A stretch of DNA of 64,000 nt from Gammaproteobacteria bacterium (GCA_030427085.1 JAUHXH010000004.1:372001-436000), one strand, 5' to 3'. Positions 1 to 8,751 are shown, counted from the first letter of the stretch. A program made the numbers and translations. Notes: generated by a model from the sequence alone, not told the origin.

Positions 1-322
1 CGCCCTCGGACCAGAGGTAGAACGACTCACTAAGCACGTTTACCGCACGCAAATCGACCTCGCCTTCACCGCGCAGACAGGCGCGCCAACGGTCGGGCAT
101 ATCGGCGATGGCTTCTGAGCCACCACTCAGGCTGCCGCCCAGCGCGTATTTGATACCCCCGTGAATCATGCCCTGCGAGGCAACTGTTTGATCAGAACCC
201 AGCGCTTTGTGCTCGAACAAGACCGCGCTGTAGCCCTGGTTGCGCAGACGGTTGAGCAACCACAAGCCGGCGATGCCGCCGCCGATAATGGCAATGTCTG
301 GTTGCAGGTGTGCGTGGCTCAT
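1..322 (-). CDS. FAD-dependent oxidoreductase, N-terminal part (cut by window edge)
   Basis: Reading leftward from an ATG at 322, the frame stays open to base 1 (about 107 codons), so only the N-terminus is present. It begins MSHAHLQPDIAIIGGGIAG, a classical Rossmann dinucleotide-binding motif (GGGIAG) in the first 20 residues, followed by an acidic strand end (VLFEHK). A later GMIHGGIKYALGG stretch is typical of DAO / glycine-oxidase-type flavoproteins. An FAD oxidoreductase next to waaA is also found in Pseudomonas. The substrate cannot be told from this fragment. It is divergent from waaA with about 117 bp between them. Confidence 0.8.
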   Translation of the reverse strand, partial: MSHAHLQPDIAIIGGGIAGLWLLNRLRNQGYSAVLFEHKALGSDQTVASQGMIHGGIKYALGGSLSGGSEAIADMPDRWRACLRGEGEVDLRAVNVLSESFYLWSEG

Positions 323-439
323 TCAGGGGGTCCGGGGAAAAGGCCAGTATAACGCGTAGCCGGTTACGAGGCGCGGGGGAGGTGCGCAACGGCCGCGCTT
401 GGTGCACCATAGCCGCTGACCGAAACGCCCGGAACCCGC

Positions 440-1726
440 ATGCGACTGCTTTACAGCGCCCTGTTCTATTGTCTGCTGCCCTTTGTACTGCTGCGCATGC
501 TGTGGCGCTCCCGGCGCGCGCCCGAATATCGCCGGCGGTGGGGTGAGCGACTGGGCTTTTTTACTGTTCCCTCGCCCTGGTCAGACGAGCGCCCCTGGCT
601 TTGGTTGCATGCGGTGTCTGTGGGGGAAACCCTGGCTGCCGCGCCGGTGGTGGAGGCCTTGCTGGCGCGCTATCCCGATCACAAGCTGGTGCTTACCACC
701 ACCACGCCCACCGGTTCCGAACAGGTACGCAAACTATTTGGTGAGCGCGTGTTCCATGTGTATGCCCCATGGGATTTGCCGGGGGCGGTTCAGCGTTTCT
801 TGAAAAAGCTGCAACCGCGCCTCTTGGTCATCATGGAAACCGAGTTGTGGCCCAATACCATCCATCTGGCGAGGAAAGCGGGTTGTCGGATTGTGTTGGC
901 TAATGCCCGTATGTCGGCACGTTCCGCACGCGGCTATCAGCGTCTGTCGGGGCTGACGCGCCCGATGTTGACGCAACTGAATGTGGTTGCCTGCCAGGCG
1001 GAAGCGGATGCGCAGCGACTGCAGCAACTGGGCATGCCCGAATCAGGCATAGAGGTAACCGGCAGCATCAAATTCGATCTGGACTTGGATCAGGCGCTGC
1101 AGCAAAGTGCGGCCACTCTGCGGGCAGACTGGCGCTGCGATGAGCGTCCTATAGTGGTGGCGGCATCGACTCATGCGGGCGAAGACGAACAGATTCTCGC
1201 TGCCTTCCGTCGTGTGCGGGAACAATCGCACGACGCACTGCTGGTGCTGGTGCCACGGCATCCCGAGCGATTCAATGCAGTGGAATCCCTGTGCATGGAA
1301 GCGGGCTATACGCCCCTGAGGCGTTCTACCGGTAGGGTTCCCGACGCAAATTGTGCGATCGTCCTGGGCGACACCATGGGCGAGCTCCTGCTGTTGCTGA
1401 GCACCGGCCGGGTGGCCATTATCGGCGGATCGCTGGTGCCTCACGGCGGCCACAACGTATTGGAAGCTGCCGCCTGGGGCGTGCCCGTGCTCACCGGCCC
1501 CCACATATTCAACTTTGCACAAATCAGTGAATTGATGGTGGCGGCGGGCGCGATGCTGCAGCTGGAGAACGAGCAGGATTTGCCCGGTGTGTTGGTGGAC
1601 TTGTTGTCAGACGCCACCCGGCTGGAACGCATGGGCAAGGCGGGGCTGGAAGTGGTGGCTGCCAACCGCGGCGCTCTAGAGCGCCTGCTGGCAGTAATCG
1701 GGCGGGAGATGTCCCGCCCGGCGTAG
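440..1726 (+). CDS. waaA: 3-deoxy-D-manno-octulosonic acid (Kdo) transferase
   Basis: A 428-residue protein of normal WaaA/KdtA length (family GT30). It transfers Kdo from CMP-Kdo onto lipid IVA in LPS core assembly, at the inner face of the inner membrane. The N-terminus has a membrane-anchoring helix (residues 3-20) followed by a basic RRAPEYRRRWGERLG segment. Family motifs visible include the acceptor-side HAVSVGE near residue 55, METELWPN near residue 135 and GGSLVPHGGHNVLE near residue 340 in the nucleotide-sugar half. It ends four bases before the convergent tolC stop. Identification rests on motif recognition and is very secure. Confidence 0.95.
   Translation: MRLLYSALFYCLLPFVLLRMLWRSRRAPEYRRRWGERLGFFTVPSPWSDERPWLWLHAVSVGETLAAAPVVEALLARYPDHKLVLTTTTPTGSEQVRKLFGERVFHVYAPWDLPGAVQRFLKKLQPRLLVIMETELWPNTIHLARKAGCRIVLANARMSARSARGYQRLSGLTRPMLTQLNVVACQAEADAQRLQQLGMPESGIEVTGSIKFDLDLDQALQQSAATLRADWRCDERPIVVAASTHAGEDEQILAAFRRVREQSHDALLVLVPRHPERFNAVESLCMEAGYTPLRRSTGRVPDANCAIVLGDTMGELLLLLSTGRVAIIGGSLVPHGGHNVLEAAAWGVPVLTGPHIFNFAQISELMVAAGAMLQLENEQDLPGVLVDLLSDATRLERMGKAGLEVVAANRGALERLLAVIGREMSRPA
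1700..1719. terminator. GC-rich hairpin at the convergent waaA/tolC junction
   Basis: Arms GGGCGGGA (1700-1707) and TCCCGCCC (1712-1719) form a perfect 8-bp stem with a GATG loop, inside the last codons of waaA. On the plus strand it is followed by a mixed pyrimidine-rich stretch, not a clean T run, so it would be an imperfect intrinsic terminator. Its place between convergent stops fits termination from either side. Confidence 0.4.
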
Positions 1727-1730
1727 GGTC

Positions 1731-3137
1731 TTACTTGGTGCTGCTGGCCGTTGGGGGCGGCGGGGTGATCAGGAAGCTGTCCAGGTTGTAAACATCCTGC
1801 GGGCTCAGCAAGCCTGCCTGCTCTTTCAGGCGCATCACGTTGATGATGTAGTCGTAGCGACTGTTGGCGTAGTCGCGCTCGGCGGCGGTCAGGGTGTTCT
1901 GGGCGTTCAGTACGTCCACGATGTTCCGTGTACCTACTTCGTAACCCGCCTGGGTGGCGTCCAGCGCACTGCGCGATGACACAATACTCTGCTGACGCGC
2001 CATGACCCGCGAAACATCGTTGTTCACTGTCATGTGCAATGAACGGGCGTTGGTGACGGTATTGCGGCTCAGGTTGATGCGGTTTTCCCGTGCGGCGTTA
2101 AACTGGGCTGCAGCCTGGCGCCGGCGGGCGCTGATGGCGCCGCCACTGAACAGCGGCACATCCAGGCGGATCTGCCAGCGATTGGTGGTGTCGTCGCCGT
2201 TGGGGGAAGTTTCAAAGCCGGTAGACGGGCGTAACTCAAGTGTGCCGTCGTCGGTATAGTCCTGGTAATCGTAGCTGCCGCTGATTTTGGGCATATGCTC
2301 CATTTTGTTCGCCTTGGCGGACTGGCGGGCAGATTCCTCGCCAAACTCAGCCGCTTTCAGCTCAAAATTGTTGGCCAGCGCAAACTCTACCCACTGGGCG
2401 CGGTCGTTGGGCTCGGGCACTTTAATTTCGAAGTCTTCCACCAGCACATTGAGATTGCCGTGATTGCGCCCGGTCAGGATGGACAGTCGCTCAAGCGCAA
2501 CCTGGACGTTGTTCTCATCGGTAATGCGGGTTACCCGTGCGAGGTCGTAACCAGCCTGTGCTTCGTACACGTCGGTGATGGCAATCAGGCCCACGTCGAA
2601 GCGCTGTTGGGTCTGCTCCAGTTGCCGTTCAAAGGCACGCTCCTGGGCGCGGCTGGCCTTCAGGTTGTCCTGGGCGCGCAACACGCCAAGGTAGGCTTCC
2701 ACGGTGCGCACGATCAGGTTTTGCTGATTGGCAGCGAAGGTCGCTTCGGCCTGGCGGGTAAATTCCTTGCCAGACTGGAAGCTGAACCAGGCCGGCAGGT
2801 TGAAGATCTGCTGGCTCAGGGAAACGCTGTAACCTTCCCGGTCCACGTCGCGGTTGGTCTGGGTATCGATCTGCTCGAGGCCAGTATCGTCAAAAATGAC
2901 GCTCTCACCGCGCGATTCGGTGTCGGTATTGGTGTAGTCGTAGTTGGCGTTGACCTGTGGCAGCAAGGCGGAGAGGGAAATGTTCTCCTGCTCCAGGTTG
3001 GCCAGGTACTGCGCTTCTTCGGCTTTCAGCTGGGCGTCGTTTTCCAGCGCCAGCTCGTAAATATCTCTTAAAGAGTCGGCCTGCGCGGCCATGCTGTTGA
3101 CTGCCAGCGCCAACAGCGCCATGCGAAAGGTCTTCAT
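1731..3137 (-). CDS. tolC: TolC family outer-membrane efflux channel
   Basis: Encodes a 468-residue protein with signal peptide MKTFRMALLALAVNSMAAQA and then ADSLRDIYELALENDAQL, the typical TolC start. The outer-membrane trimer links inner-membrane transporters and their adaptors to the outside. The two internally repeated OEP halves are visible, with family signatures such as LSQQIFNLPAW near residue 125 and the second-half counterpart LDVPLFSGG. I chose the ATG at 3137, preceded by a GGGGACA ribosome site, because an upstream in-frame start at 3209 would bury the signal peptide. It is a candidate partner for the RND pair at 25197-29370. The C-terminus has a short proline/serine tail. Confidence 0.92.
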   Translation of the reverse strand: MKTFRMALLALAVNSMAAQADSLRDIYELALENDAQLKAEEAQYLANLEQENISLSALLPQVNANYDYTNTDTESRGESVIFDDTGLEQIDTQTNRDVDREGYSVSLSQQIFNLPAWFSFQSGKEFTRQAEATFAANQQNLIVRTVEAYLGVLRAQDNLKASRAQERAFERQLEQTQQRFDVGLIAITDVYEAQAGYDLARVTRITDENNVQVALERLSILTGRNHGNLNVLVEDFEIKVPEPNDRAQWVEFALANNFELKAAEFGEESARQSAKANKMEHMPKISGSYDYQDYTDDGTLELRPSTGFETSPNGDDTTNRWQIRLDVPLFSGGAISARRRQAAAQFNAARENRINLSRNTVTNARSLHMTVNNDVSRVMARQQSIVSSRSALDATQAGYEVGTRNIVDVLNAQNTLTAAERDYANSRYDYIINVMRLKEQAGLLSPQDVYNLDSFLITPPPPTASSTK

Positions 3138-3494
3138 GCGGTGTCCCCAGATGGATGGTGGTGCAATGATTTCCCGGGCTGTTTTGCGGGTGGCCCAAGT
3201 GTACGGCATCTGTGACCATTACGGTATCGCCGCAGTGGCGCTTCTGACCACACTTGGCGCGGCAGGTTCCGCAGGTCCGAACGGCTCACGGTGGCGCTGG
3301 TCAAAGGCCGGTCAATTTCGATCAGCTCGCAAAACGTGATTATTCTCCGTAGCCAGCGACATGGTAAGTGCTACACTGCCTGAGCGTCCACGCTGTCTGT
3401 GGGCGTTGATCGCGGCGCAGGCGCCATTCGTCGCAAGTGGCCCGGTCGATGCAATCGCCCCGTTAATTGAATGTCAAAGGGCACAGAGGACACC
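3138..3494. other. Divergent tolC/yqiB intergenic region
   Basis: About 357 bp with no convincing gene on either strand. In several gammaproteobacteria nudF sits here, between tolC and yqiB; no NudF-like frame is visible. A candidate extended -10 (TG, one base, TACACT at 3372-3377) lies upstream of yqiB, but its -35 is poor. On the minus strand another TACACT-like box (around 3196-3201) could serve tolC. I see no riboswitch I can name. Confidence 0.45.
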
Positions 3495-3944
3495 GTGAAA
3501 CTCAAACAGCGCAGCAATTACAGCGTGGACCTGCAGGATCTGCACGCCGTGTGCGAGGCCAATTACGCCCGCCTGTTGCGCTTGTTCCCCGATTACGAAA
3601 ACCGCAATCAGCGGCAGCTGGAAATTGGTCCGGCACGCGTTGAACTGACGGTCATTGAGCGCTGCCGCTACACGACTATTTTCCGCCTGCAGCAATGGCA
3701 CGGGGAGAGCGAGTGGCTCGGTAGCCTGAATATTGAGCTGCGTGCCTACCACGATGCCCGCATGCTGGAAGTGGCCGGTTTCCAGTCTCACCGCAGCGTG
3801 CGGGGCCGTTACCAGTACCCCAACCGGCGCATGTACCAGCAGGACGAAAAAGCCCAGCAGAACGCCTTTCTCGCGGAATGGTTCGGCCACGCACTGCATC
3901 ACGGGCAGGCCCCGCTGGCGCAGGTAGTGGCTTCCGGCCGGTGA
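3495..3944 (+). CDS. yqiB: DUF1249 family protein YqiB
   Basis: A 149-residue protein of the DUF1249 family. Its family position between tolC and cpdA/parE is kept. Recognisable stretches are NYARLLRLFPDY near the N-terminus, IERCRYTTIFRL and the C-terminal RYQYPNRRMYQQDEKAQQN. The function is not established. I prefer the GTG at 3495 over the upstream in-frame ATG at 3471: an AGAGGA ribosome site sits at 3485-3490 with ideal spacing, and the product then matches the family length (E. coli about 140 residues). The stop is followed six bases later by the cpdA GTG, so the two are likely cotranscribed. Confidence 0.85.
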   Translation: MKLKQRSNYSVDLQDLHAVCEANYARLLRLFPDYENRNQRQLEIGPARVELTVIERCRYTTIFRLQQWHGESEWLGSLNIELRAYHDARMLEVAGFQSHRSVRGRYQYPNRRMYQQDEKAQQNAFLAEWFGHALHHGQAPLAQVVASGR

Positions 3945-3950
3945 GCAGCA

Positions 3951-4808
3951 GTGACCGCGCCAGAAGTGCTAGCTCCCCCCCCGCGTGTGCGCCTCCCCGA
4001 TCGGCAGGCGCCGATCCGGATTGTTCAGCTCACTGATTGCCACCTCGGGGAGCGACAGGGCAGTACGCTCCTCACCCTCGATACCGATTATTCCCTGCAG
4101 CAGGTGATTCGTCGCGTGCGTGTCGAACAGCCTGGCATTGACTTGCTACTGGCCACCGGTGATCTGGCCGACAACGGCTGTGTGCCTGCCTACCGTCGCC
4201 TGCTGGCCCAATTAGACGATCTCTGCCCGCGGCATTTCTGGCTGGTGGGCAATCACGATAACCGTGAGGCCATGGCCTCGGTGGTGGCCGGTTCCAGCGC
4301 CCTGAGCCCTGTGATCGAAGTGGGTGGCTGGCAAATCCTGATGCTCAACTCCCAGATTCCCGGGGAAGTGGGTGGTCGCCTGGGGTCGGAGCAGCTGGAG
4401 TGGCTCGCGGGGGAACTGGAGCGCGGGCAATCCGCCGGTTTGCACACTCTCGTTTGCCTGCACCACCAGCCGGTCGCGGTGGGTTCGGCGTGGATTGATG
4501 AGCAGCAGGTCAGTGATAGCGAGCAGTTTCTGGCCTTGCTGGCGCAGTATTCCGGTGTCAAAGCCGTGCTCTGGGGCCATGTCCACCAGGAAATTGATCG
4601 TGTGCAGGATGGTCTGCGGCTGCTCGCCACGCCCTCTACCTGCGTCCAGTTTGCGCCAGGTTCCGAAGATTTCATGGCCGACACCTTGCCCCCCGGCTAC
4701 CGCTGGCTCACCCTCAACGCCGATGGCTCGTTGGAGACCGGTGTATCGCGAGTTGAGGACGTGGAATTCAGCGTCGACACCGAAATGGGCGGCTATCTGG
4801 AGAAGTGA
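3951..4808 (+). CDS. cpdA: 3',5'-cyclic-AMP phosphodiesterase, CpdA family
   Basis: A 285-residue calcineurin-like metallophosphoesterase that hydrolyses cAMP in the cytoplasm. The five metal-binding blocks are in order: QLTDCHLG (D-x-H) near residue 27, ATGDLADNG, VGNHDNRE, VCLHHQP and LWGHVHQE. The IVQLTDCHL opening and the gene order yqiB-cpdA-parE match CpdA rather than a generic phosphoesterase. It starts at a GTG six bases after yqiB. The yqiA gene found between cpdA and parE in E. coli is absent here; 134 bp of non-coding DNA lies there instead. Confidence 0.9.
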   Translation: MTAPEVLAPPPRVRLPDRQAPIRIVQLTDCHLGERQGSTLLTLDTDYSLQQVIRRVRVEQPGIDLLLATGDLADNGCVPAYRRLLAQLDDLCPRHFWLVGNHDNREAMASVVAGSSALSPVIEVGGWQILMLNSQIPGEVGGRLGSEQLEWLAGELERGQSAGLHTLVCLHHQPVAVGSAWIDEQQVSDSEQFLALLAQYSGVKAVLWGHVHQEIDRVQDGLRLLATPSTCVQFAPGSEDFMADTLPPGYRWLTLNADGSLETGVSRVEDVEFSVDTEMGGYLEK

Positions 4809-4815
4809 TTTACCC

Positions 4816-4838
4816 ACGCCATCCGGTGTTGATGGCGT
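4816..4838 (+). terminator. Hairpin after cpdA
   Basis: Arms ACGCCATC (4816-4823) and GATGGCGT (4831-4838) pair perfectly over 8 bp with a 7-base loop, eight bases after the cpdA stop. Only a weak CATTAT follows instead of a T run. It may attenuate transcription between cpdA and parE; a TACAAT box at 4888-4893 could then be a separate parE promoter. Confidence 0.35.
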
Positions 4839-4942
4839 CATTATCGGGCATTTGAGGCCCCACACTCCCCCCTGACGCCTTTGCATGTACAATGCCGCCC
4901 ATACCCTACCAATGAGCTCGCAGGGAGTATCGACGAGAGCGC

Positions 4943-6829
4943 ATGAGCGACTACAACGCTGAAGATATTGAGGTCCTTACCGGACTGGAACCGGTGCGCA
5001 AGCGCCCGGGCATGTACACCGACACCACCCGCCCCAACCACCTCGCCCAGGAAGTGATCGACAACAGCGTCGACGAGGCCCTGGCCGGCCACGCCAACCA
5101 GATCGATGTGGTGCTGCACAAGGACGGCTCCCTGAGTACCACCGACAACGGCCGTGGTATGCCGGTGGATATCCACCCGGAGCAGGGCAAGCCGGGGGTG
5201 GAGGTGATCCTCTCAACCCTTCACGCCGGGGGTAAATTCTCCAACAAGAACTACCAGTTCAGTGGCGGTTTGCACGGTGTGGGTGTATCGGTGGTGAACG
5301 CCCTGTCGGTGGAGTTGGAAGTAACGATTCGCCGCGGTGGGCAGGTGCATCAGATCACCTTCGGTGGCGGTGAAAAAACCAGCGACCTCACTGTGATCGA
5401 CACCTGCGGTGCCCGCAATACGGGCACCTCGGTGCGCTTCAAGCCCGATCCGCAATACTTCGACTCGATCAATTTTTCCGTGCCGCGCCTGCGCCATGTG
5501 CTGCGCGCCAAGGCGGTGCTGTGCCCGGGACTGCGAGTGCGCTTCAAGGACGAGAACAAAAACGAGTCCGATGAGTGGTACTACGAGGACGGCCTCAAAG
5601 ACTACCTGATGAGTGGCACGGCAGACTTCCCCGTGCTGCCCGCAGAGCCTTTCACGGGTAGTTTCAGCGGCTCCACCGAGGCGGTGGAGTGGGCGGTGCA
5701 GTGGTTGCCCGAAGGCGGCGAGCTGATCACCGAAAGCTACGTGAACCTGATCCCCACTGCCCAGGGCGGCACTCATGTAAATGGCCTTCGTACTGGCCTG
5801 CTGGAAGCCCTGCGCGACTTCTGCGAACTGCGCAGCCTGCTGCCGCGCGGCGTGAAGCTGACCCCGGACGATATCTGGGATCGCTGCGCCTACGTGTTGT
5901 CCTCCAAGTTGGAAGATCCGCAGTTTTCCGGCCAGACCAAGGAACGCCTGTCCTCCCGCGAGGCCGCCGCGTTCGTGTCTGGTGTGGCCAAGGACGCATT
6001 CTCCCTGTGGCTCAACCAGCACACGGAAGAAGCCGAGCAACTGGCGCAAATTTGTATCGCCAATGCCCAGAGCCGACTGCGCAGCGCCAAGAAAGTCGCG
6101 CGGAAAAAGGTCACATCCGGCCCTGCCCTGCCCGGCAAACTGGCGGATTGTTCCGGTGGCGACCCGGCACGGGCGGAGCTCTTCCTGGTGGAAGGGGACT
6201 CCGCAGGCGGTTCCGCTAAACAGGCCCGCGACCGTGAATTCCAGGCCATCCTGCCCCTGCGCGGCAAGATTCTGAATACCTGGGAAGTGGACTCACAGGA
6301 AATCCTCGCCTCGCAGGAAGTGCACAACATTTCTGTGGCCCTGGGTATCGATCCGGCCAGTGATGACCTGTCTGGCCTGCGCTACCACAAGGTCTGTATC
6401 CTCGCGGACGCCGACTCCGACGGCCTGCACATCGCCACGCTGATCTGTGCCCTGTTCGTGCGCCACTTCCGCCCGCTGGTGGAAGCGGGCCACGTGTACG
6501 TAGCCATGCCTCCGCTGTATCGCATCGACGTGGGCAAGGAAGTGTTCTACGCCCTCGACGAGAGCGAGAAGCAAGGTGTGCTGGATCGCATCGAAGCGGA
6601 AAAACTGCGCGGCAAGGTCAACGTGCAGCGCTTCAAGGGGCTGGGTGAGATGAACCCGCTGCAACTGCGCGAAACCACCATGGACCCCGACACCCGCCGT
6701 CTGGTGCGTCTGGTGCTGGACGCCGGCGATGGCACCAACAATATGCTGGACATGCTGCTGGCGAAGAAGCGTGCTTCAGATCGCAAGTCCTGGCTGGAAT
6801 CGAAGGGTGATCTGGCGGAGATTGCCTGA
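4943..6829 (+). CDS. parE: DNA topoisomerase IV subunit B
   Basis: 628 residues, close to E. coli ParE (630). It is the ATPase subunit of topoisomerase IV, which unlinks daughter chromosomes with ParC (parC is not in this window). Visible in order: GHKL ATPase motifs (EVIDNSVDEALAGHA, DNGRGMPV, GGLHGVGVSVVNALS), the transducer domain with QGGTHVNGLR, and the Toprim block LVEGDSAGGSAKQARDR with DADSDGLH. The C-terminus QRFKGLGEMNPLQLRETTMDP is the usual GyrB/ParE ending. The short length, without the GyrB C-terminal insert, and the cpdA neighbourhood favour ParE over GyrB. Confidence 0.96.
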   Translation: MSDYNAEDIEVLTGLEPVRKRPGMYTDTTRPNHLAQEVIDNSVDEALAGHANQIDVVLHKDGSLSTTDNGRGMPVDIHPEQGKPGVEVILSTLHAGGKFSNKNYQFSGGLHGVGVSVVNALSVELEVTIRRGGQVHQITFGGGEKTSDLTVIDTCGARNTGTSVRFKPDPQYFDSINFSVPRLRHVLRAKAVLCPGLRVRFKDENKNESDEWYYEDGLKDYLMSGTADFPVLPAEPFTGSFSGSTEAVEWAVQWLPEGGELITESYVNLIPTAQGGTHVNGLRTGLLEALRDFCELRSLLPRGVKLTPDDIWDRCAYVLSSKLEDPQFSGQTKERLSSREAAAFVSGVAKDAFSLWLNQHTEEAEQLAQICIANAQSRLRSAKKVARKKVTSGPALPGKLADCSGGDPARAELFLVEGDSAGGSAKQARDREFQAILPLRGKILNTWEVDSQEILASQEVHNISVALGIDPASDDLSGLRYHKVCILADADSDGLHIATLICALFVRHFRPLVEAGHVYVAMPPLYRIDVGKEVFYALDESEKQGVLDRIEAEKLRGKVNVQRFKGLGEMNPLQLRETTMDPDTRRLVRLVLDAGDGTNNMLDMLLAKKRASDRKSWLESKGDLAEIA

Positions 6830-6864
6830 GGTCTATCTGCGGCAGTGATGGCGCTCAATCGGCC

Positions 6865-7431
6865 CTATGGCTGCTCGCTCACTTCTTCCGCATTAACGCT
6901 GTACTGCATCGCACCCGGTGCGCGAAGGGTGTTGATCAGGGGGATGCCGCGAGTATAGAGCCAGAACAGGCCTATCGCGGAAGCGCCCAGCACGAAGGGG
7001 TCTTTCAGGTAGCGCAACTGGTAATCCGCCGGATCGAACAGGTAGGCGCCCACTGCGCAGCCAGCGAGTCCCAAGCCAGCAAAAATGCGCAGTACCAGCA
7101 CTTTTTCCTTCGAGGCGCGGTCCAGTTTGGCGATCGCGGGATTGCGTTGGCTGACCAGCACCACCACCGGCATGCCGAGCTTCAGTTTGTTTTGGTCTAC
7201 GTCGATTTCGCCGGTGAAGCGAAACCGCCTGCCGTCGTCCAGGGCGTATTCAACCACCGGCAGATTGAAGGTAGTAGTGCTGTCGTCCAGGCGCTGGGTT
7301 GATTTTGTGATCTCGACAATTTGTCCGGCGACTTTGTAGCTATTTGCGCGGAACTGATCAAAGGTTTTACGGCCCAGCCAGGCAACCGCCAGAAACAGCA
7401 GCCCTGCGAAGATAAATACGATTGAATGCAT
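6865..7431 (-). CDS. DUF3592 domain membrane protein
   Basis: 188 residues starting MHSIVFIFAGLLFLAVAWLG, a first membrane helix. A soluble stretch follows with the DUF3592-type pattern (an integrated V.Y region, VEYALDDGRRFRF, then VVVLVSQRNPAIAKLD), and two more hydrophobic segments lie toward the C-terminus. The start at 7431 fits the domain; the longer in-frame extension to 7593 would overlap the HxlR gene. It lies seven bases after the HxlR stop on the same strand, so it is probably in that operon. The biochemical role of DUF3592 proteins is not known. Confidence 0.75.
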   Translation of the reverse strand: MHSIVFIFAGLLFLAVAWLGRKTFDQFRANSYKVAGQIVEITKSTQRLDDSTTTFNLPVVEYALDDGRRFRFTGEIDVDQNKLKLGMPVVVLVSQRNPAIAKLDRASKEKVLVLRIFAGLGLAGCAVGAYLFDPADYQLRYLKDPFVLGASAIGLFWLYTRGIPLINTLRAPGAMQYSVNAEEVSEQP

Positions 7432-7438
7432 TGGGTGC

Positions 7439-7888
7439 TTAGTCTGCTCCTGGCCCAGGAATGGCGCGCACTTCCCGGGCGCGCAATGGCCGCCCGTCCT
7501 CACTGACCACGCCCATGCGGCGAATGGGTTTTCCGGTCTCACGCTCGATGAAGGTGACGCGCTCGCCTTTGGGGTTCGGGCGGTGCTTGTCACCCCAGTG
7601 AGTCATCGCCAGCAGCACAGGTTGTAGCTCCAGGCCGGCCGGTGTCAGCACGTATTCGGCGTGGGCACCGGATTCCGATTCCCGCTTTTCGACAATCCCT
7701 TCCTCCATCAACTGCTTGAGACGGGCGGCCAGTATGTTCTTGGCAATGCCCAGGTTGCGCTGCAACTGGGCAAAACGCTTCTGGCCAAAGAAGATGTCTC
7801 GCAGAATCAGCAGGGTCCAGCGGTCGCCAATAACCGCCAGGGTCTGGGCGAGGGAGCAGTTCATCGGTTTGTAGGAGGTGTACTTCAT
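7439..7888 (-). CDS. HxlR family transcriptional regulator
   Basis: 149 residues with the HxlR winged-helix core: MNCSLAQTLAVIGDRWTLLI near the N-terminus, then FFGQKRFAQLQRNLGIAKNIL and ARLKQLMEEGIVEKR (recognition and wing). A cysteine at residue 11 sits where redox- or quinone-sensing members (YodB, HypR) have their sensor cysteine, so thiol sensing is possible but unproven. It is divergent from the SDR gene, with a 38-bp palindrome in the 101-bp gap that is its likely operator. The C-terminal 40 residues (GERVTFIERETGKP and after) are an extension typical of the aromatic-compound-associated branch. Confidence 0.9.
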   Translation of the reverse strand: MKYTSYKPMNCSLAQTLAVIGDRWTLLILRDIFFGQKRFAQLQRNLGIAKNILAARLKQLMEEGIVEKRESESGAHAEYVLTPAGLELQPVLLAMTHWGDKHRPNPKGERVTFIERETGKPIRRMGVVSEDGRPLRAREVRAIPGPGAD

Positions 7889-7924
7889 GGCTGCACTCTA
7901 ACCAGAATCTGCGCTGAAATAAAT

Positions 7925-7962
7925 GGTTGCATCAAAAAACCTTATGGTTTTATCATGCAACC
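7925..7962. promoter_or_regulatory. Probable HxlR operator (38-bp interrupted palindrome)
   Basis: Two 17-base half-sites (7925-7941 and 7946-7962) are separated by TTAT. They pair at 15 of 17 positions: outer arms GGTTGCAT and ATGCAACC are perfect, inner arms AAAACC and GGTTTT are perfect, and two mismatches lie between. It is centred in the HxlR/SDR divergent gap, 37 bases upstream of the HxlR start and 27 upstream of the SDR start, so one bound dimer or tetramer could control both directions. Confidence 0.7.
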
Positions 7963-7989
7963 GCTTATCAAGTGCCAGAGGCGATTACC

Positions 7990-8751
7990 ATGAAACCAGT
8001 GTGTTTGATTATCGGAGCGGGCGCCGGCGTTGGCGGCCATGTGGGCAAGCGCTTTGCGCAGGCGGGCTATCACGCGGTGTTGTGTCGCCGCAGTGACGAG
8101 GCAGGGTTGCAGAAACTCGTAGCGGATATCGAGTCGGCTGGCGGCAGCGCCGAAGGCCGGATCGTGGATGCCTCGCAACCCGACACCATCGAATCGTTGA
8201 TCGCAGAGGTAGAGGCCCATGTGGGGCCCATCGAAGTATTGGTTTATAACCTCGGTGCGCAGATTGGCAATCGCGAATTGAAAGAAACCAGCGCCAAGGC
8301 TTTTGAACTGGGTTGGCGCCTGGGCACCTTCGGCCTTTTCCGGGCGGCGTCCACGGCGCTGCCTTACATGGAAGAGCGCGGCCACGGCACCGTGCTGGTG
8401 ACTTCCGCTACCGCCGCTGTCCGTGGCAATGCCGGCCAGCACTCCCACGCGGCGGCGATGGGTGGCCGGCGGATGTTGTGCCAGAGCCTGAACGCGGAGT
8501 TCGGCCCCAAGGGCATTCATGTGGCGCACATCCTGGTGGACGGCGCCGTGGATGCACCCGACACGCTGGGCAAAATGCTCGGTGAGGAAAACTTCCGCAA
8601 GCTGCGCGAGACTCGCGGCAGTGCCGACGGCCTGCTCCTGCCGGAGAAAATGGCCGAAACCTATTTCCACCTGGCTCAGCAGCACCGCTCGGTGTGGACC
8701 CACGAGCTGGACATGCGCAGCTACTCCGACCTGCCCTGGTGGAATCACTAA
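7990..8751 (+). CDS. Short-chain dehydrogenase/reductase-like protein lacking the YxxxK pair
   Basis: 253 residues with an SDR Rossmann fold: N-terminal GAGAGVGGHVGKRFAQAGY cofactor loop, CRRSDEAGL, and VYNLGAQIGN in place of NNAG. After VTSATAAVRG the catalytic helix reads QHSHAAAMGGR where relatives usually show a Tyr or Phe followed by AAAK; both the catalytic Tyr and Lys positions are changed (His and Met). It may be a divergent reductase or a non-classical family member. The ATG at 7990 follows an AGAGGCG ribosome site. It is followed 28 bases later by the isomerase gene and is probably under the HxlR operator. Confidence 0.82.
   Translation: MKPVCLIIGAGAGVGGHVGKRFAQAGYHAVLCRRSDEAGLQKLVADIESAGGSAEGRIVDASQPDTIESLIAEVEAHVGPIEVLVYNLGAQIGNRELKETSAKAFELGWRLGTFGLFRAASTALPYMEERGHGTVLVTSATAAVRGNAGQHSHAAAMGGRRMLCQSLNAEFGPKGIHVAHILVDGAVDAPDTLGKMLGEENFRKLRETRGSADGLLLPEKMAETYFHLAQQHRSVWTHELDMRSYSDLPWWNH

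Noticed and set aside
2295..3071. 258-residue frame antisense to tolC
   Set aside because: The tolC frame has a signal peptide and family motifs; the antisense frame has none.
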